A stretch of DNA of 24,732 nucleotides from JAHEDH01 sp965364515 (GTDB lineage Bacteria > Actinomycetota > Acidimicrobiia > Spongiisociales > ZC4RG35), in NCBI GenBank assembly GCA_965364515.1, contig CBDTXZ010000026.1, positions 1 to 24,732 on the forward strand. Reading direction: 5' to 3'. Position numbers and translations under genes: made by a program. Below are positions 14,309 through 21,243 of this stretch, in pieces. Under the pieces are notes generated by a model. It was not told the origin of the DNA. It ran no database searches and worked only from the letters and a program-made list of their open reading frames with translations. The stretch's first letter is position 1; every line of letters begins with the position of its first letter.

Positions 14309-15390
14309 TGAGCGAGGTCGATCAGAGCGCACCGTTGCATCGGCGCATCCTGGCGATGCTGAAAGCAGCGGGTAAAGAGTTCGGGCAGGACAAGGCGAGC
14401 CGAATGGCCGCCGCCATCGCCTATCGGACGGTGTTTGCGCTCGCTCCGTTGTTGCTCGTCGCCGTCTCCGTGGCCGCGCTGTTTCTCGATGCCCCTGCAT
14501 CCGACTGTGAGGTCGGAGACGAATCGTGTGAGACGGTCCAAGAGCAACTCGTTGGCGAGGTCGCAAAACTCAGCGAACCGCTGTCGGAAACCATCGACAG
14601 CATCATGACCAACGCGAGAGACGGTGCCACCACCACCGGCGCGATCGGCCTCGGCATCTTCCTGTTCACGGCCTCGAGTCTCTTCTTCGAGATCCAGAGT
14701 TCGTTGAACTCGATCTTCCATGCTCCCCTCGACCGGACGAAGGGCATTCTCGCCGTGTTGCGTGGAAGGGCGATCGGGGCTCTGGCCGTGCTCTTGTTGG
14801 GTGCCATCCTGGTCGTCCTGTTTGCGGCCAATGCCGTCGTCTCGGGCGCCGGATCGTTCGTCCTCGACCTGATCGAGAACGTCGGGCTCGATCGGGATGT
14901 CTTCCGTCCGTTGATCGCCATCGCCGGCCCCCTGGTAACGCTGGGACTCCTGATCATGGTCTTCGGGATCCAGTTTCAGACCTTCACGGTCGTGAAGATC
15001 CCATGGAAGGCATCGTGGCGCGGTGGGGCGGTGACAGCTGTCGTGTTCGCCGCGGGCGCGGTTGCAGTCGGTGTGTACTTCTCGCTTCAGGCCGATGGAG
15101 GCGACGGACCGAGCTTCTCGGCGGGCGGCTTCGCCGGAGGTGCGGTCCTCATTCTCTTCACGGTGTTCATCCTCGCCCAGATCTTCCTCTTCGGTGCGGA
15201 GTTCACGAAGACCTACGCCGACTACGTGCAACACGGTGACGTGGTCCAACCGTCCATTCGAGTGGAGCGCCGTGAGCCTGACATCACCGCCGACGAGGTC
15301 CGCGCCGCCGCCACGACCGACCTGATCGCCAGGGTCGGTGTGCTCTCCTTTCTCGCCGGCCTCGTGATCGGATACTTCCGACGAGAGTGA
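14308..15390 (+). CDS. YihY/BrkB-family membrane protein
   Basis: A 360-residue protein of the YihY/virulence-factor-BrkB family. The signature region is ASRMAAAIAYRTVFALAPLLLVAVSVAALFL (about 30-60), followed later by IGLGIFLFTASSLFFEIQSSLNSIFHAP and the C-terminal IFLFGAEFTKTYADY. Six hydrophobic segments can be seen. The family was once called ribonuclease BN in error; its real function is not settled. An unusual feature is the stretch after the first segment with two cysteines (DCEVGDESCE), probably outside the cell and able to form a disulfide. The GTG start has a TACGCT seven bases upstream. The gene is alone, followed by the sigK-like gene after 78 bases. Confidence 0.87.
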   Translation: MSEVDQSAPLHRRILAMLKAAGKEFGQDKASRMAAAIAYRTVFALAPLLLVAVSVAALFLDAPASDCEVGDESCETVQEQLVGEVAKLSEPLSETIDSIMTNARDGATTTGAIGLGIFLFTASSLFFEIQSSLNSIFHAPLDRTKGILAVLRGRAIGALAVLLLGAILVVLFAANAVVSGAGSFVLDLIENVGLDRDVFRPLIAIAGPLVTLGLLIMVFGIQFQTFTVVKIPWKASWRGGAVTAVVFAAGAVAVGVYFSLQADGGDGPSFSAGGFAGGAVLILFTVFILAQIFLFGAEFTKTYADYVQHGDVVQPSIRVERREPDITADEVRAAATTDLIARVGVLSFLAGLVIGYFRRE

Positions 15391-15468
15391 CGATCCGCCT
15401 TGCCTACCGTGGGCACATGTGGTCCCATTCACCCAATCCGACCACGGCCGGACTCCGAACCGTTGGCC

Positions 15469-16092
15469 ATGACACTCGTGATGGCTGCCCCGAAAATCGT
15501 GCCGGCTCGGTCACGTCGCCCTGTGGCCGGTGTGGTGGATGACGTGACGCAGAGCCTCGAAGGACTCCTCGTTCGGGTCGCGGGCGGTGATCGGGCGGCA
15601 TACTCCGACCTGTACGACGAGGTGGCCGACACTGTCTACGGCCTGGCGAAGAAGGTGGTCGTGGATCCGTCGCGGGCTCAGGAGATCGCCCAGGACGTGC
15701 TCTTCGAGGTCTGGAACAAGGCAGATCGATTCGACCCCGCCCGAGGCTCTGCGATCACGTGGATCGCCGTGATGACGCGAAGAAGAGCCATCGACGTAGT
15801 TCGATCGTCCGAGTCCTCGAGGAGTCGCGAAGAGCGCGTCACCGTGGAGGCGGGCACCCGACCCGACCCGGTGGGCGAACAGGTGGAGGTCACCGATGAG
15901 CACCATCGTGTGCGTCGTGCAATGGACGCGCTCACCGATCTGCAACGCCAGGCACTCGAGCTGGCCTTCTATCAGGACCTCACCCACACCCAAGTCGCGG
16001 AGGCGTTGGGAGCGCCGCTCGGTACCGTCAAGACGCGGATCCGGGACGGTTTGAAACGACTCTCGGCCGAGATGGGAGCCGCGCATGGCTGA
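15469..16092 (+). CDS. sigK: SigK-like ECF sigma factor
   Basis: An ECF sigma factor of 207 residues from this start. Region 2 reads YSDLYDEVADTVYGLAKKVVVDPSRAQEIAQDVLFEVWNKADRF with AITWIAVMTRRRAIDVVRS, and region 4 reads ALTDLQRQALELAFYQDLTHTQVAEALGAPLGTVKTRIRDGLKRL. Sequence and the downstream RskA gene make SigK the best match; in mycobacteria SigK controls secreted proteins and is released by regulated proteolysis of RskA. Start is uncertain: ATG at 15469 is favoured, ATG at 15481 is possible, and the frame stays open upstream to 15400. TACCGT at 15405-15410 could be the -10 of a transcript with a leader of about 50 bases. The last eight bases overlap rskA. Confidence 0.85.
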   Translation: MTLVMAAPKIVPARSRRPVAGVVDDVTQSLEGLLVRVAGGDRAAYSDLYDEVADTVYGLAKKVVVDPSRAQEIAQDVLFEVWNKADRFDPARGSAITWIAVMTRRRAIDVVRSSESSRSREERVTVEAGTRPDPVGEQVEVTDEHHRVRRAMDALTDLQRQALELAFYQDLTHTQVAEALGAPLGTVKTRIRDGLKRLSAEMGAAHG

Positions 16093-16753
16093 CATTCACG
16101 AACTCGCAGCTTTCTACGCCCTCGACGCGCTCTCGGACGAGGAGCGGTCGGCGTTCGAAGCCCATCTCTCCGGATGCGATCAGTGCCGCGCCGAACTCGC
16201 CGAGTACGACGTCGGCGTCGAGGCTCTTGCACTCGCCGTCGCCGAGCCTGCGCCCCCGGGGATGAAGGGCGAAGTCATGGACCGGATCGACTCTTCCGGA
16301 GGCGCTGGAGCCACGGTCACACCCTTCTTCCGACGAGTCGCCCCACTCATCGCTGCTGCCGCCGCCATCGCTGCCCTGGTCTTCGTGATCGGCCTCGGAC
16401 CCGAGTCCGAACAGGACCGCATCGACTCGGTGCTGGCAAGCGCCGATGCGGTCACCGTCACGGTCGAAGCCGACGTGGTCTCGTTTGCAGAAGTCGTCTA
16501 CACGCCGTCCGGCGACGCCGTTTTCTCGGCTGTCGGATTGTCCGAGGTGTCCGAGAGCGAGACATACCAGCTGTGGCTCATCGGGGACGAGGGACCGAAA
16601 TCGGCCGGAGTGTTCCAGCCGGACAGCGACGGCGGCGCACTGGTCCTGCTCGATGGAGATGTCAGGCCCGGGCTCGTCCTCGGGCTCACGATCGAGCCGG
16701 CGGGTGGCTCCATTGCCCCGACCGGTGAGATCCTCGTAGCTCAGGAAGTCTGA
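16085..16753 (+). CDS. rskA: Anti-sigma-K factor RskA
   Basis: A 222-residue anti-sigma factor. The N-terminal anti-sigma domain carries the zinc-type motif HLSGCDQC (His27, Cys31, Cys34) together with His5. One membrane segment lies at about 86-104 (VAPLIAAAAAIAALVFVIGLG). The external part is the RskA domain, with YQLWLIGDEGPKSAGVF and LGLTIEPAGGS as typical strands. It should hold SigK at the membrane until site-1 and site-2 cleavage. It overlaps sigK by eight bases, so the two are coupled. Its 3' end overlaps the convergent acetyltransferase gene by 13 bases, so both genes share their ends and no terminator fits between them. Confidence 0.9.
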   Translation: MADIHELAAFYALDALSDEERSAFEAHLSGCDQCRAELAEYDVGVEALALAVAEPAPPGMKGEVMDRIDSSGGAGATVTPFFRRVAPLIAAAAAIAALVFVIGLGPESEQDRIDSVLASADAVTVTVEADVVSFAEVVYTPSGDAVFSAVGLSEVSESETYQLWLIGDEGPKSAGVFQPDSDGGALVLLDGDVRPGLVLGLTIEPAGGSIAPTGEILVAQEV

Positions 16754-17256
16754 GCTCCCAGGTCGAGTCGCATGCGTGACTCGTCCTTGCAGGGATCGGA
16801 AGGAAGCGGCTTGACGTCGCCCGTCTCGACGAATCCGAGCCCTCGATACAACCGCTGCGCCGACTCGTTGCCTCTCGTGACCCAGAGCTCGACCCGTCGA
16901 TATCCCGACTCCGATGCCCACTCGATGACGTGACGCACGAGACCCCTGCCGGCGCCCGACCCGCGGGCGTTCGGGGCCACCCACATCGAGATCAGGTCGG
17001 CGGTCGATGGCTCCACCACGTTCCGGATCGCCGCAACCATGCCGGTGCATTCGCCATCCGGGTCCCACGCGAGATAGAGCGTCGAGTCGGGCCCGGCCGC
17101 CGCATCTCGAGTCCGTCGGATCCAGACGTCGTCGGAGAACTCCAACGCCTCCGCCAACGTGGTGGCGAAGGCGGACGGAGCATCTTGGAGAGCGCGGAGC
17201 CGAACGTCGCGGTAACAGCCGGCTTCGTCTCGTCGAATGCGTCTGATGCGTGTCAC
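16741..17256 (-). CDS. GNAT-family N-acetyltransferase
   Basis: A 171-residue GNAT enzyme. The acetyl-CoA binding motif A is seen as LISMWVAPNARGSGAGRGLVRHVIEWA, with the pyrophosphate loop RGSGAG at residues 98-103, and motif B as VELWVTRGNESAQRLYRGLGFVETG. It probably acetylates a small amine or a protein N-terminus; the substrate is unknown. The GTG at 17256 is used because the GNAT fold starts there (VTRIRRIRRDEA); the frame is open far upstream but overlaps the divergent promoter region. TACAGT (17273 down to 17268) is a likely -10. It is convergent with rskA and overlaps it by 13 bases. Confidence 0.85.
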   Translation of the reverse strand: MTRIRRIRRDEAGCYRDVRLRALQDAPSAFATTLAEALEFSDDVWIRRTRDAAAGPDSTLYLAWDPDGECTGMVAAIRNVVEPSTADLISMWVAPNARGSGAGRGLVRHVIEWASESGYRRVELWVTRGNESAQRLYRGLGFVETGDVKPLPSDPCKDESRMRLDLGAQTS

Positions 17257-17316
17257 GGAGACCGCTGACTGTACAGATCCGATCGGGACGGAGATTCGAC
17301 CAATCCGTGACCAGTG

Positions 17317-17329
17317 CGGTTCCGAACCG
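17317..17329. promoter_or_regulatory. Short palindrome in the GNAT/lipoprotein divergent region
   Basis: CGGTTC-C-GAACCG is a perfect 6-1-6 palindrome lying midway between the two divergent starts. It is a candidate operator; no known regulator consensus is recognised. Confidence 0.25.
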
Positions 17330-17377
17330 TGGTGGAAGGACGGCTGAAGTGCCGTCACCGCAAGCGAAGGAACCACC

Positions 17378-18712
17378 ATGAATCCCATCAACAGAAAGCT
17401 CGTCGCATCGGCTGCCGTCCTGGCGTTGATCGCCGGCGCGTGCGCAGCCGACGAGGAGACCGTCGGTGAGACGACACCGACCACCGCAGTTGAGCCGACC
17501 ACGACCACGACCTCCCTCGACGACGGATCCAGTGAGATGTCGGAGATGGACGACTCGATGGACCAGACCGACGCCGACAGCGTCGAATCGCTGCCGCCGA
17601 TGCCGTTCCTCGAACTCCAGGTCGCAGCCGAAGCAGTGGGCAACAACGGCAATGCCGCCACGCTCGCTGCCGGGCTCGACGAGGCGCTCGGTCTGGATGG
17701 CTCGGTGGCCAGCCCGGCCGCTCAGACGTTCGCCACCCTGTCGACCCTGCTGCAGGAGCACGTCTACCTCGCCGGTATCGCGATCGACATCGGCCTCGAG
17801 ATGGGGTTCGACTCCAACGCCTTTGTGCAGGCAGCCGACACCCTCGACGGCAACTCGATCGAACTCGCTGGCGTCATCGGTTCGGTTGCAGGTGACGAGA
17901 ACGAGACAGCGTTCCTCGAGCTCTGGCGGCAACACATCGGATTCTTCGTCGACTACACGCTCGCCGAGGCCTCGTCCGATTCCGAAGCCAAGGAGCAGGC
18001 GCTCCTCGACCTCGGCTCCTACGGAGAGGCCGCAGGGGCATTCTTCGAGGAGATCACTGCTGGTGAGCTTCCCTCCTCTGCGACCCAGGAGAGCCTGGCC
18101 GGCCACATCGATACGCTGACGGCTGCCATCGATGCTGCCGTCGCAGGCGATGTCTCGGTGTTCGCCCAGCTGAAGACGGCGGCGCATCATGTGGGCGTCG
18201 ACGGCTCGGCACGAGCGATTGCCACGGCAGTCGTCTCAGCAACGGGGATGGAAGGTTCGGTCGACTCCCCTGCATCGGTGACTCTCGCAACCCTTTCGAC
18301 GCTTCTCGAGGAGCACGCCTACCTGGCGGGCATCGCAGTCAAGACGGCTTACTCCGCGGGTCTGGATTCCGAGGCCTTTGGCGCCGCGGCGGCCACACTC
18401 GACGAGAACAGCGTGGCGTTGGCCGACCTCATCGGCTCCGTCGATGCCGGCAGCCGTCAGCCGTTCTTGGACCTGTGGCGGGAGCATGTCGGCTTCTTCG
18501 TCGACTACGCGGTCGGGGCACTCACCGGGGACGAGGCCGTAGTCGAGCAGGCAAAGCTCGATCTCGGAGGCTACGGCGAGGCGGCCGGAGCGTTCTTCGA
18601 ATCGCTCTCCGGTGGGAGAATCGAGTCCAACACGGTCCAGCGCGGGCTCGGCGTGCACATCGACACGCTCGGTCAGGCCATCGAGTCGCTCGCTGCCGTC
18701 TACCGCGGTTGA
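17378..18712 (+). CDS. Lipoprotein with two copies of a His-containing helical domain
   Basis: A 444-residue secreted lipoprotein of a family I cannot name. Signal peptide with lipobox IAGAC (Cys22), then a Thr-rich and acidic linker to about residue 72. The rest is an internal duplication: residues about 103-252 and 288-437 align at an offset of 184-185. Shared blocks are ATLSTLL-x-EH-x-YLAGIA, LW-R-x-H-x-GFFVDY and AGAFFE, then HIDTL. Each copy has three matched histidines (128/186/243 and 313/370/427) plus the VDY aspartate, which suggests a helical bundle with a metal or cofactor site; this is inference. A GAAGGA precedes the ATG. It lies downstream of sigK/rskA across the GNAT gene and might be a SigK target. 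A hairpin follows. Confidence 0.8.
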   Translation: MNPINRKLVASAAVLALIAGACAADEETVGETTPTTAVEPTTTTTSLDDGSSEMSEMDDSMDQTDADSVESLPPMPFLELQVAAEAVGNNGNAATLAAGLDEALGLDGSVASPAAQTFATLSTLLQEHVYLAGIAIDIGLEMGFDSNAFVQAADTLDGNSIELAGVIGSVAGDENETAFLELWRQHIGFFVDYTLAEASSDSEAKEQALLDLGSYGEAAGAFFEEITAGELPSSATQESLAGHIDTLTAAIDAAVAGDVSVFAQLKTAAHHVGVDGSARAIATAVVSATGMEGSVDSPASVTLATLSTLLEEHAYLAGIAVKTAYSAGLDSEAFGAAAATLDENSVALADLIGSVDAGSRQPFLDLWREHVGFFVDYAVGALTGDEAVVEQAKLDLGGYGEAAGAFFESLSGGRIESNTVQRGLGVHIDTLGQAIESLAAVYRG

Positions 18713-18745
18713 CATCGAGGTCATCCCGTCACCCGATCAGGCTGT

Positions 18746-18776
18746 GCAGCTCCCGGACGTCTCGTCCGGGAGCTGC
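18746..18776. terminator. 13-bp stem terminator between convergent genes
   Basis: GCAGCTCCCGGAC (18746-18758) pairs perfectly with 18764-18776 around a five-base loop. It lies 34 bases after the lipoprotein stop and just before the end of the convergent gene. It is followed by TTCGGTT rather than a clean U-tract. Confidence 0.72.
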
Positions 18777-18790
18777 TTCGGTTCAGGGAG

Positions 18791-19723
18791 TCAGACCTCC
18801 GGCCGCTTCTTGACCTTGTCGACGACGTCGCCGATGGCGTCGTCGACCCTGCCGGCGGCGGCCTTGGCCTTCGAGGTCAGCTTGTCGGACTCCTCGGCGG
18901 CCGCCTCGTCGATGATCTGCTCGAACGAGAGACCGCCCCGTGCATGGAACTGATGACGCCATTGCTCGGTGACCCAGAGGTAGATGTCGTCGGCGGTCAT
19001 GTCGTCGAGCATCGCTGCCAGGCCGGTCTCCTTGATCTGCTGCACGGTGGGCGAATACACCCGCACGTACCAGTCGAGTGCGATCTCCTCTCTGGAGACG
19101 TAGGTCTGGCGCTCGACCAGCAGATCCCACCCGTGGACCTTGACGTTGTCCAAGAGAGCTCGATAGCTCTCGGGCCGGGTGAATCTGAACTCAGTGGTCG
19201 GACGGACCTCCGAGAGTCCACTGTCCTCCATGAAGAGCCGCTGCTGACCAAGGTGGACGAGGCCGGCGACGTCGGTGTCCGGCGTCACTGCGTACGGTGT
19301 CTGGACCTCGATGACCTCTGCGTCGATGAACTCCACGTCGCGCTGCTTGGCGATCGCCACTCGATGGTGGCCATCGGACACGAAGTAGGCATCACCGACC
19401 TTGTAGACGTTGATCGGCGGGAACGGCCGGTCGGCGAAGTATCGTTCCACACTCTCCCAACGCTCCTCCATGGCATCTGAGCGAGGTAGGAACTCGTCAT
19501 CGAAGTCGTCGCTCCGCGACACCGACCCGATGATCGAGGCCACCGGGATCGATCGGATCCCCATGTACGACTGTTGATAGCTCCGGAGTGTCTCCTGCAC
19601 CTCCTCGAGCGTCAGCAGTGGGCCAGGCCGGTTGCCCGTGAGGATGCCTCCGATCCGGCGGAACAACTCCTTGCGACGAGCCTTCGGATATGTCGATACG
19701 TCGGGCAGGCCATCCCAAGTCAC
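18791..19723 (-). CDS. ParB/sulfiredoxin-like domain protein
   Basis: A 310-residue protein whose middle resembles the ParB N-terminal/sulfiredoxin fold: RSIPVASIIGSVSR (57-70), FPPINVYKVGDAYFVSDGHHRVAIAKQ (101-127) and FIDAEVIEV. The DGHHR at 117-121 corresponds to the conserved G-x-H-R nucleotide-binding motif of the family. No helix-turn-helix of true ParB is evident; the C-terminal part is helical and ends in a Lys/Ala-rich amphipathic tail. It is therefore unlikely to be the chromosome-partition ParB; related stand-alone proteins are mostly uncharacterised. The GTG start overlaps the metallophosphoesterase stop (GTGA), implying translational coupling and perhaps a common nucleotide-related task. 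Confidence 0.75.
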   Translation of the reverse strand: MTWDGLPDVSTYPKARRKELFRRIGGILTGNRPGPLLTLEEVQETLRSYQQSYMGIRSIPVASIIGSVSRSDDFDDEFLPRSDAMEERWESVERYFADRPFPPINVYKVGDAYFVSDGHHRVAIAKQRDVEFIDAEVIEVQTPYAVTPDTDVAGLVHLGQQRLFMEDSGLSEVRPTTEFRFTRPESYRALLDNVKVHGWDLLVERQTYVSREEIALDWYVRVYSPTVQQIKETGLAAMLDDMTADDIYLWVTEQWRHQFHARGGLSFEQIIDEAAAEESDKLTSKAKAAAGRVDDAIGDVVDKVKKRPEV

Positions 19724-20376
19724 GAGTTCACCTCGATCACCTTGAACGGAACGACGTTGACGAGTCTGGAGTTGCCGAGAGACCTGTCCGGCTTCTCGAA
19801 TCCGTGCGGGTGGACGTGTCCGTGGATCATGATCTCCGGCTCGAGCCTCTCCACCAGCCCTCGAAACGACTCGAATCCGCGATGGGCGACGTCGTCGAGG
19901 TCTCCGTAGCCCCTCGGGGGCGAGTGGGTGACGAGAACGTCGATGCCGCCTCTGCGGGTCAACGCTCGCCACCGGGCCTTCGCCTCGACTCTGAGGACTC
20001 GCATTCGCATCTGAAGCTCCGAGTACTGGTTCGGCCCGGGACGATACCGAATCGAGCCCCCCAAGCCTGCGAACGTGAGCCCTTTCCAGGTTGCGACCCG
20101 TCCATCCAGGTTCACGCCACCCACAGGGCCGGTCGGATCCGATCCACCCAGATCCCACGGGTCGGGCGTCAGCGTCGGAATGGGCTTCGGGTTGAGGTCG
20201 GGATCGTGGTTTCCCGGGACGTAGAGATAGGAGGTGTTCGCAGCCGACGCCACGTAGTCGATGTAGTCGAAGGGCAGGTCGCCGCAGGCAACGACCAGAT
20301 CGGGGGCGATGCTCCTGATCCGACCGACGCTCAGCGAGGGTGTGGTCTCGTCGGCAATGGCGAGGATGCGAACCAT
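19720..20376 (-). CDS. Metallophosphoesterase lacking the usual DxH histidine
   Basis: A 218-residue calcineurin-like phosphoesterase. Motifs: ILAIADETT at the N-terminus, VVACGDLPFDY, YVPGNHDPD, VLVTHSPPRGYGD and IMIHGHVHPHG. Motifs II to V (GD, GNHD, THSP, GHxH) are intact, but motif I, normally D-x-H, reads D-E-T, so one metal ligand is absent. Some related bacterial sub-families also lack this histidine, so this may be a family trait, not decay. Substrate unknown (nucleotide or phosphodiester likely). The ATG at 20376 is preferred because TACGAT lies within the 6-base spacing seen in other genes here; a GTG three bases earlier is possible. It is coupled to the ParB-like gene. Confidence 0.83.
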   Translation of the reverse strand: MVRILAIADETTPSLSVGRIRSIAPDLVVACGDLPFDYIDYVASAANTSYLYVPGNHDPDLNPKPIPTLTPDPWDLGGSDPTGPVGGVNLDGRVATWKGLTFAGLGGSIRYRPGPNQYSELQMRMRVLRVEAKARWRALTRRGGIDVLVTHSPPRGYGDLDDVAHRGFESFRGLVERLEPEIMIHGHVHPHGFEKPDRSLGNSRLVNVVPFKVIEVNS

Positions 20377-20388
20377 CACCGCATCGTA
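20377..20388 (-). promoter_or_regulatory. Likely leaderless -10 of the metallophosphoesterase gene
   Basis: TACGAT (20388 down to 20383) is followed by six bases and the ATG at 20376. No ribosome binding site is present. Confidence 0.45.
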
Positions 20389-20502
20389 TGGCGATGCCGG
20401 AGGTGGCTCGACTTCGATGCCGTGGTGGCCGGCGGTCGCATCGGATGCGACGTGCGCTGAGGCCTCGAACTGTCAGACGAGGTGGATAGGCTGGGGTGTC
20501 AC

Positions 20503-21054
20503 ATGGCGATCGACATTCCCGGTTTCGTAACCGACCTCAAAGAGCACGCCATCGAACACGGATTTCACGTGCACGATGAACGGCATTTCGTGGAGACCTA
20601 CTCGCTTCGGCAATCGTGGGAAGTCGATGTGCACCCCGAGGAGGCCTGCAGTGGACCGCTGGATCTCCATCTCTCGCTCGACGTCGATCCGCGCATCCTG
20701 CTCGCCTTCCAGGATCGGTTGATCGAACTCGACGACTTCGAGGAGCCGGAGGACGACTTCCACCTTCAGCTCTTCTTCAACTGGCAGATCCCGCCTCTTG
20801 GCTCCCCGCCCGATCTGCTGATCCTCGCCACCGACCTCGCCGGCGTCGCCGGAGCGGATCTCCCGATCGAGGTGTCGGCGATCGACTCCTACGGTGCGGT
20901 CACCGACGCCCCGGAGCGACGGCTGCACCTGGTCGGGAAGAGCAGCGTCTCTTTGGTGTCGATTCTCATGGGACGCGAGCAGTTGTGCGATGCGCTCGAG
21001 CGCGCCCGTGACGTCAGCCTCTACATCCTCGATCACACGAGTTCCTGGATGTAG
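20503..21054 (+). CDS. Conserved-looking hypothetical protein
   Basis: A 183-residue soluble, acidic protein with no signal peptide or membrane segment. I do not recognise a family. The N-terminal part (IDIPGFVTDLKEHAIEHGFHVH, then FVETYSLRQSWEVDVHPEEACSGPLDLHLSLDVDPR) alternates helix and strands; the second half contains LFFNWQIPPLGSPPDLLILATDLAGVAG and SIDSYGAVTDAPERRLHLVGK. Codon use is like the neighbours, so it is a real gene. The ATG at 20503 is preferred over a GTG at 20482, because TAGGCT (20487-20492) fits a -10 with TSS just before 20503. An inverted repeat overlaps its last codons and stop. Confidence 0.75.
   Translation: MAIDIPGFVTDLKEHAIEHGFHVHDERHFVETYSLRQSWEVDVHPEEACSGPLDLHLSLDVDPRILLAFQDRLIELDDFEEPEDDFHLQLFFNWQIPPLGSPPDLLILATDLAGVAGADLPIEVSAIDSYGAVTDAPERRLHLVGKSSVSLVSILMGREQLCDALERARDVSLYILDHTSSWM
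21021..21054 (+). terminator. Hairpin that includes the stop codon
   Basis: CTACATCC (21021-21028) pairs with GGATGTAG (21047-21054); the latter ends with the TAG stop codon. An inner CTCG/CGAG pairing (21028-21031 with 21038-21041) is an alternative or extension. It may end or stabilise the transcript; no U-tract follows. Confidence 0.35.
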
Positions 21055-21243
21055 GCGGCGAATCCGCCCGTATCGGGTCGGAAGCGCTTCAGTCCCACGT
21101 GTGATCGGTCGACAGGGTTCCTGTCGATGCGATTCATCCGGATACTCGATGCGCTGGCACCAAATGCCGCGAGAGGGCGTCACGAAGCATCGTGGCGCCC
21201 TCTTCCGCCGTCCCGGTCCAGACCCGCCACAGCGATTCCGTCC
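21055..21243 (+). promoter_or_regulatory. Structured leader before the transglycosylase-like gene
   Basis: This 189-base stretch holds consecutive short inverted repeats: GGCGG/CCGCC (21054-21068), CCCG/CGGG (21067-21077), the palindrome GAAGCGCTTC (21081-21090), TCGACAGG/CCTGTCGA (21109-21127), and a 14-bp stem with one G-U pair and an AGCA loop (21172-21203). Many c-di-AMP riboswitches precede actinobacterial wall hydrolase genes, but I cannot find that motif here. An in-frame ATG at 21127 would make part of this coding; third-position G/C drops to about 60% there, which argues for non-coding. Confidence 0.4.

Noticed and set aside
21055..21243. c-di-AMP (ydaO-type) riboswitch
   Set aside because: GCGAATCC at 21059-21066 recalls the motif, but the other conserved blocks such as GCTAACCC are absent.
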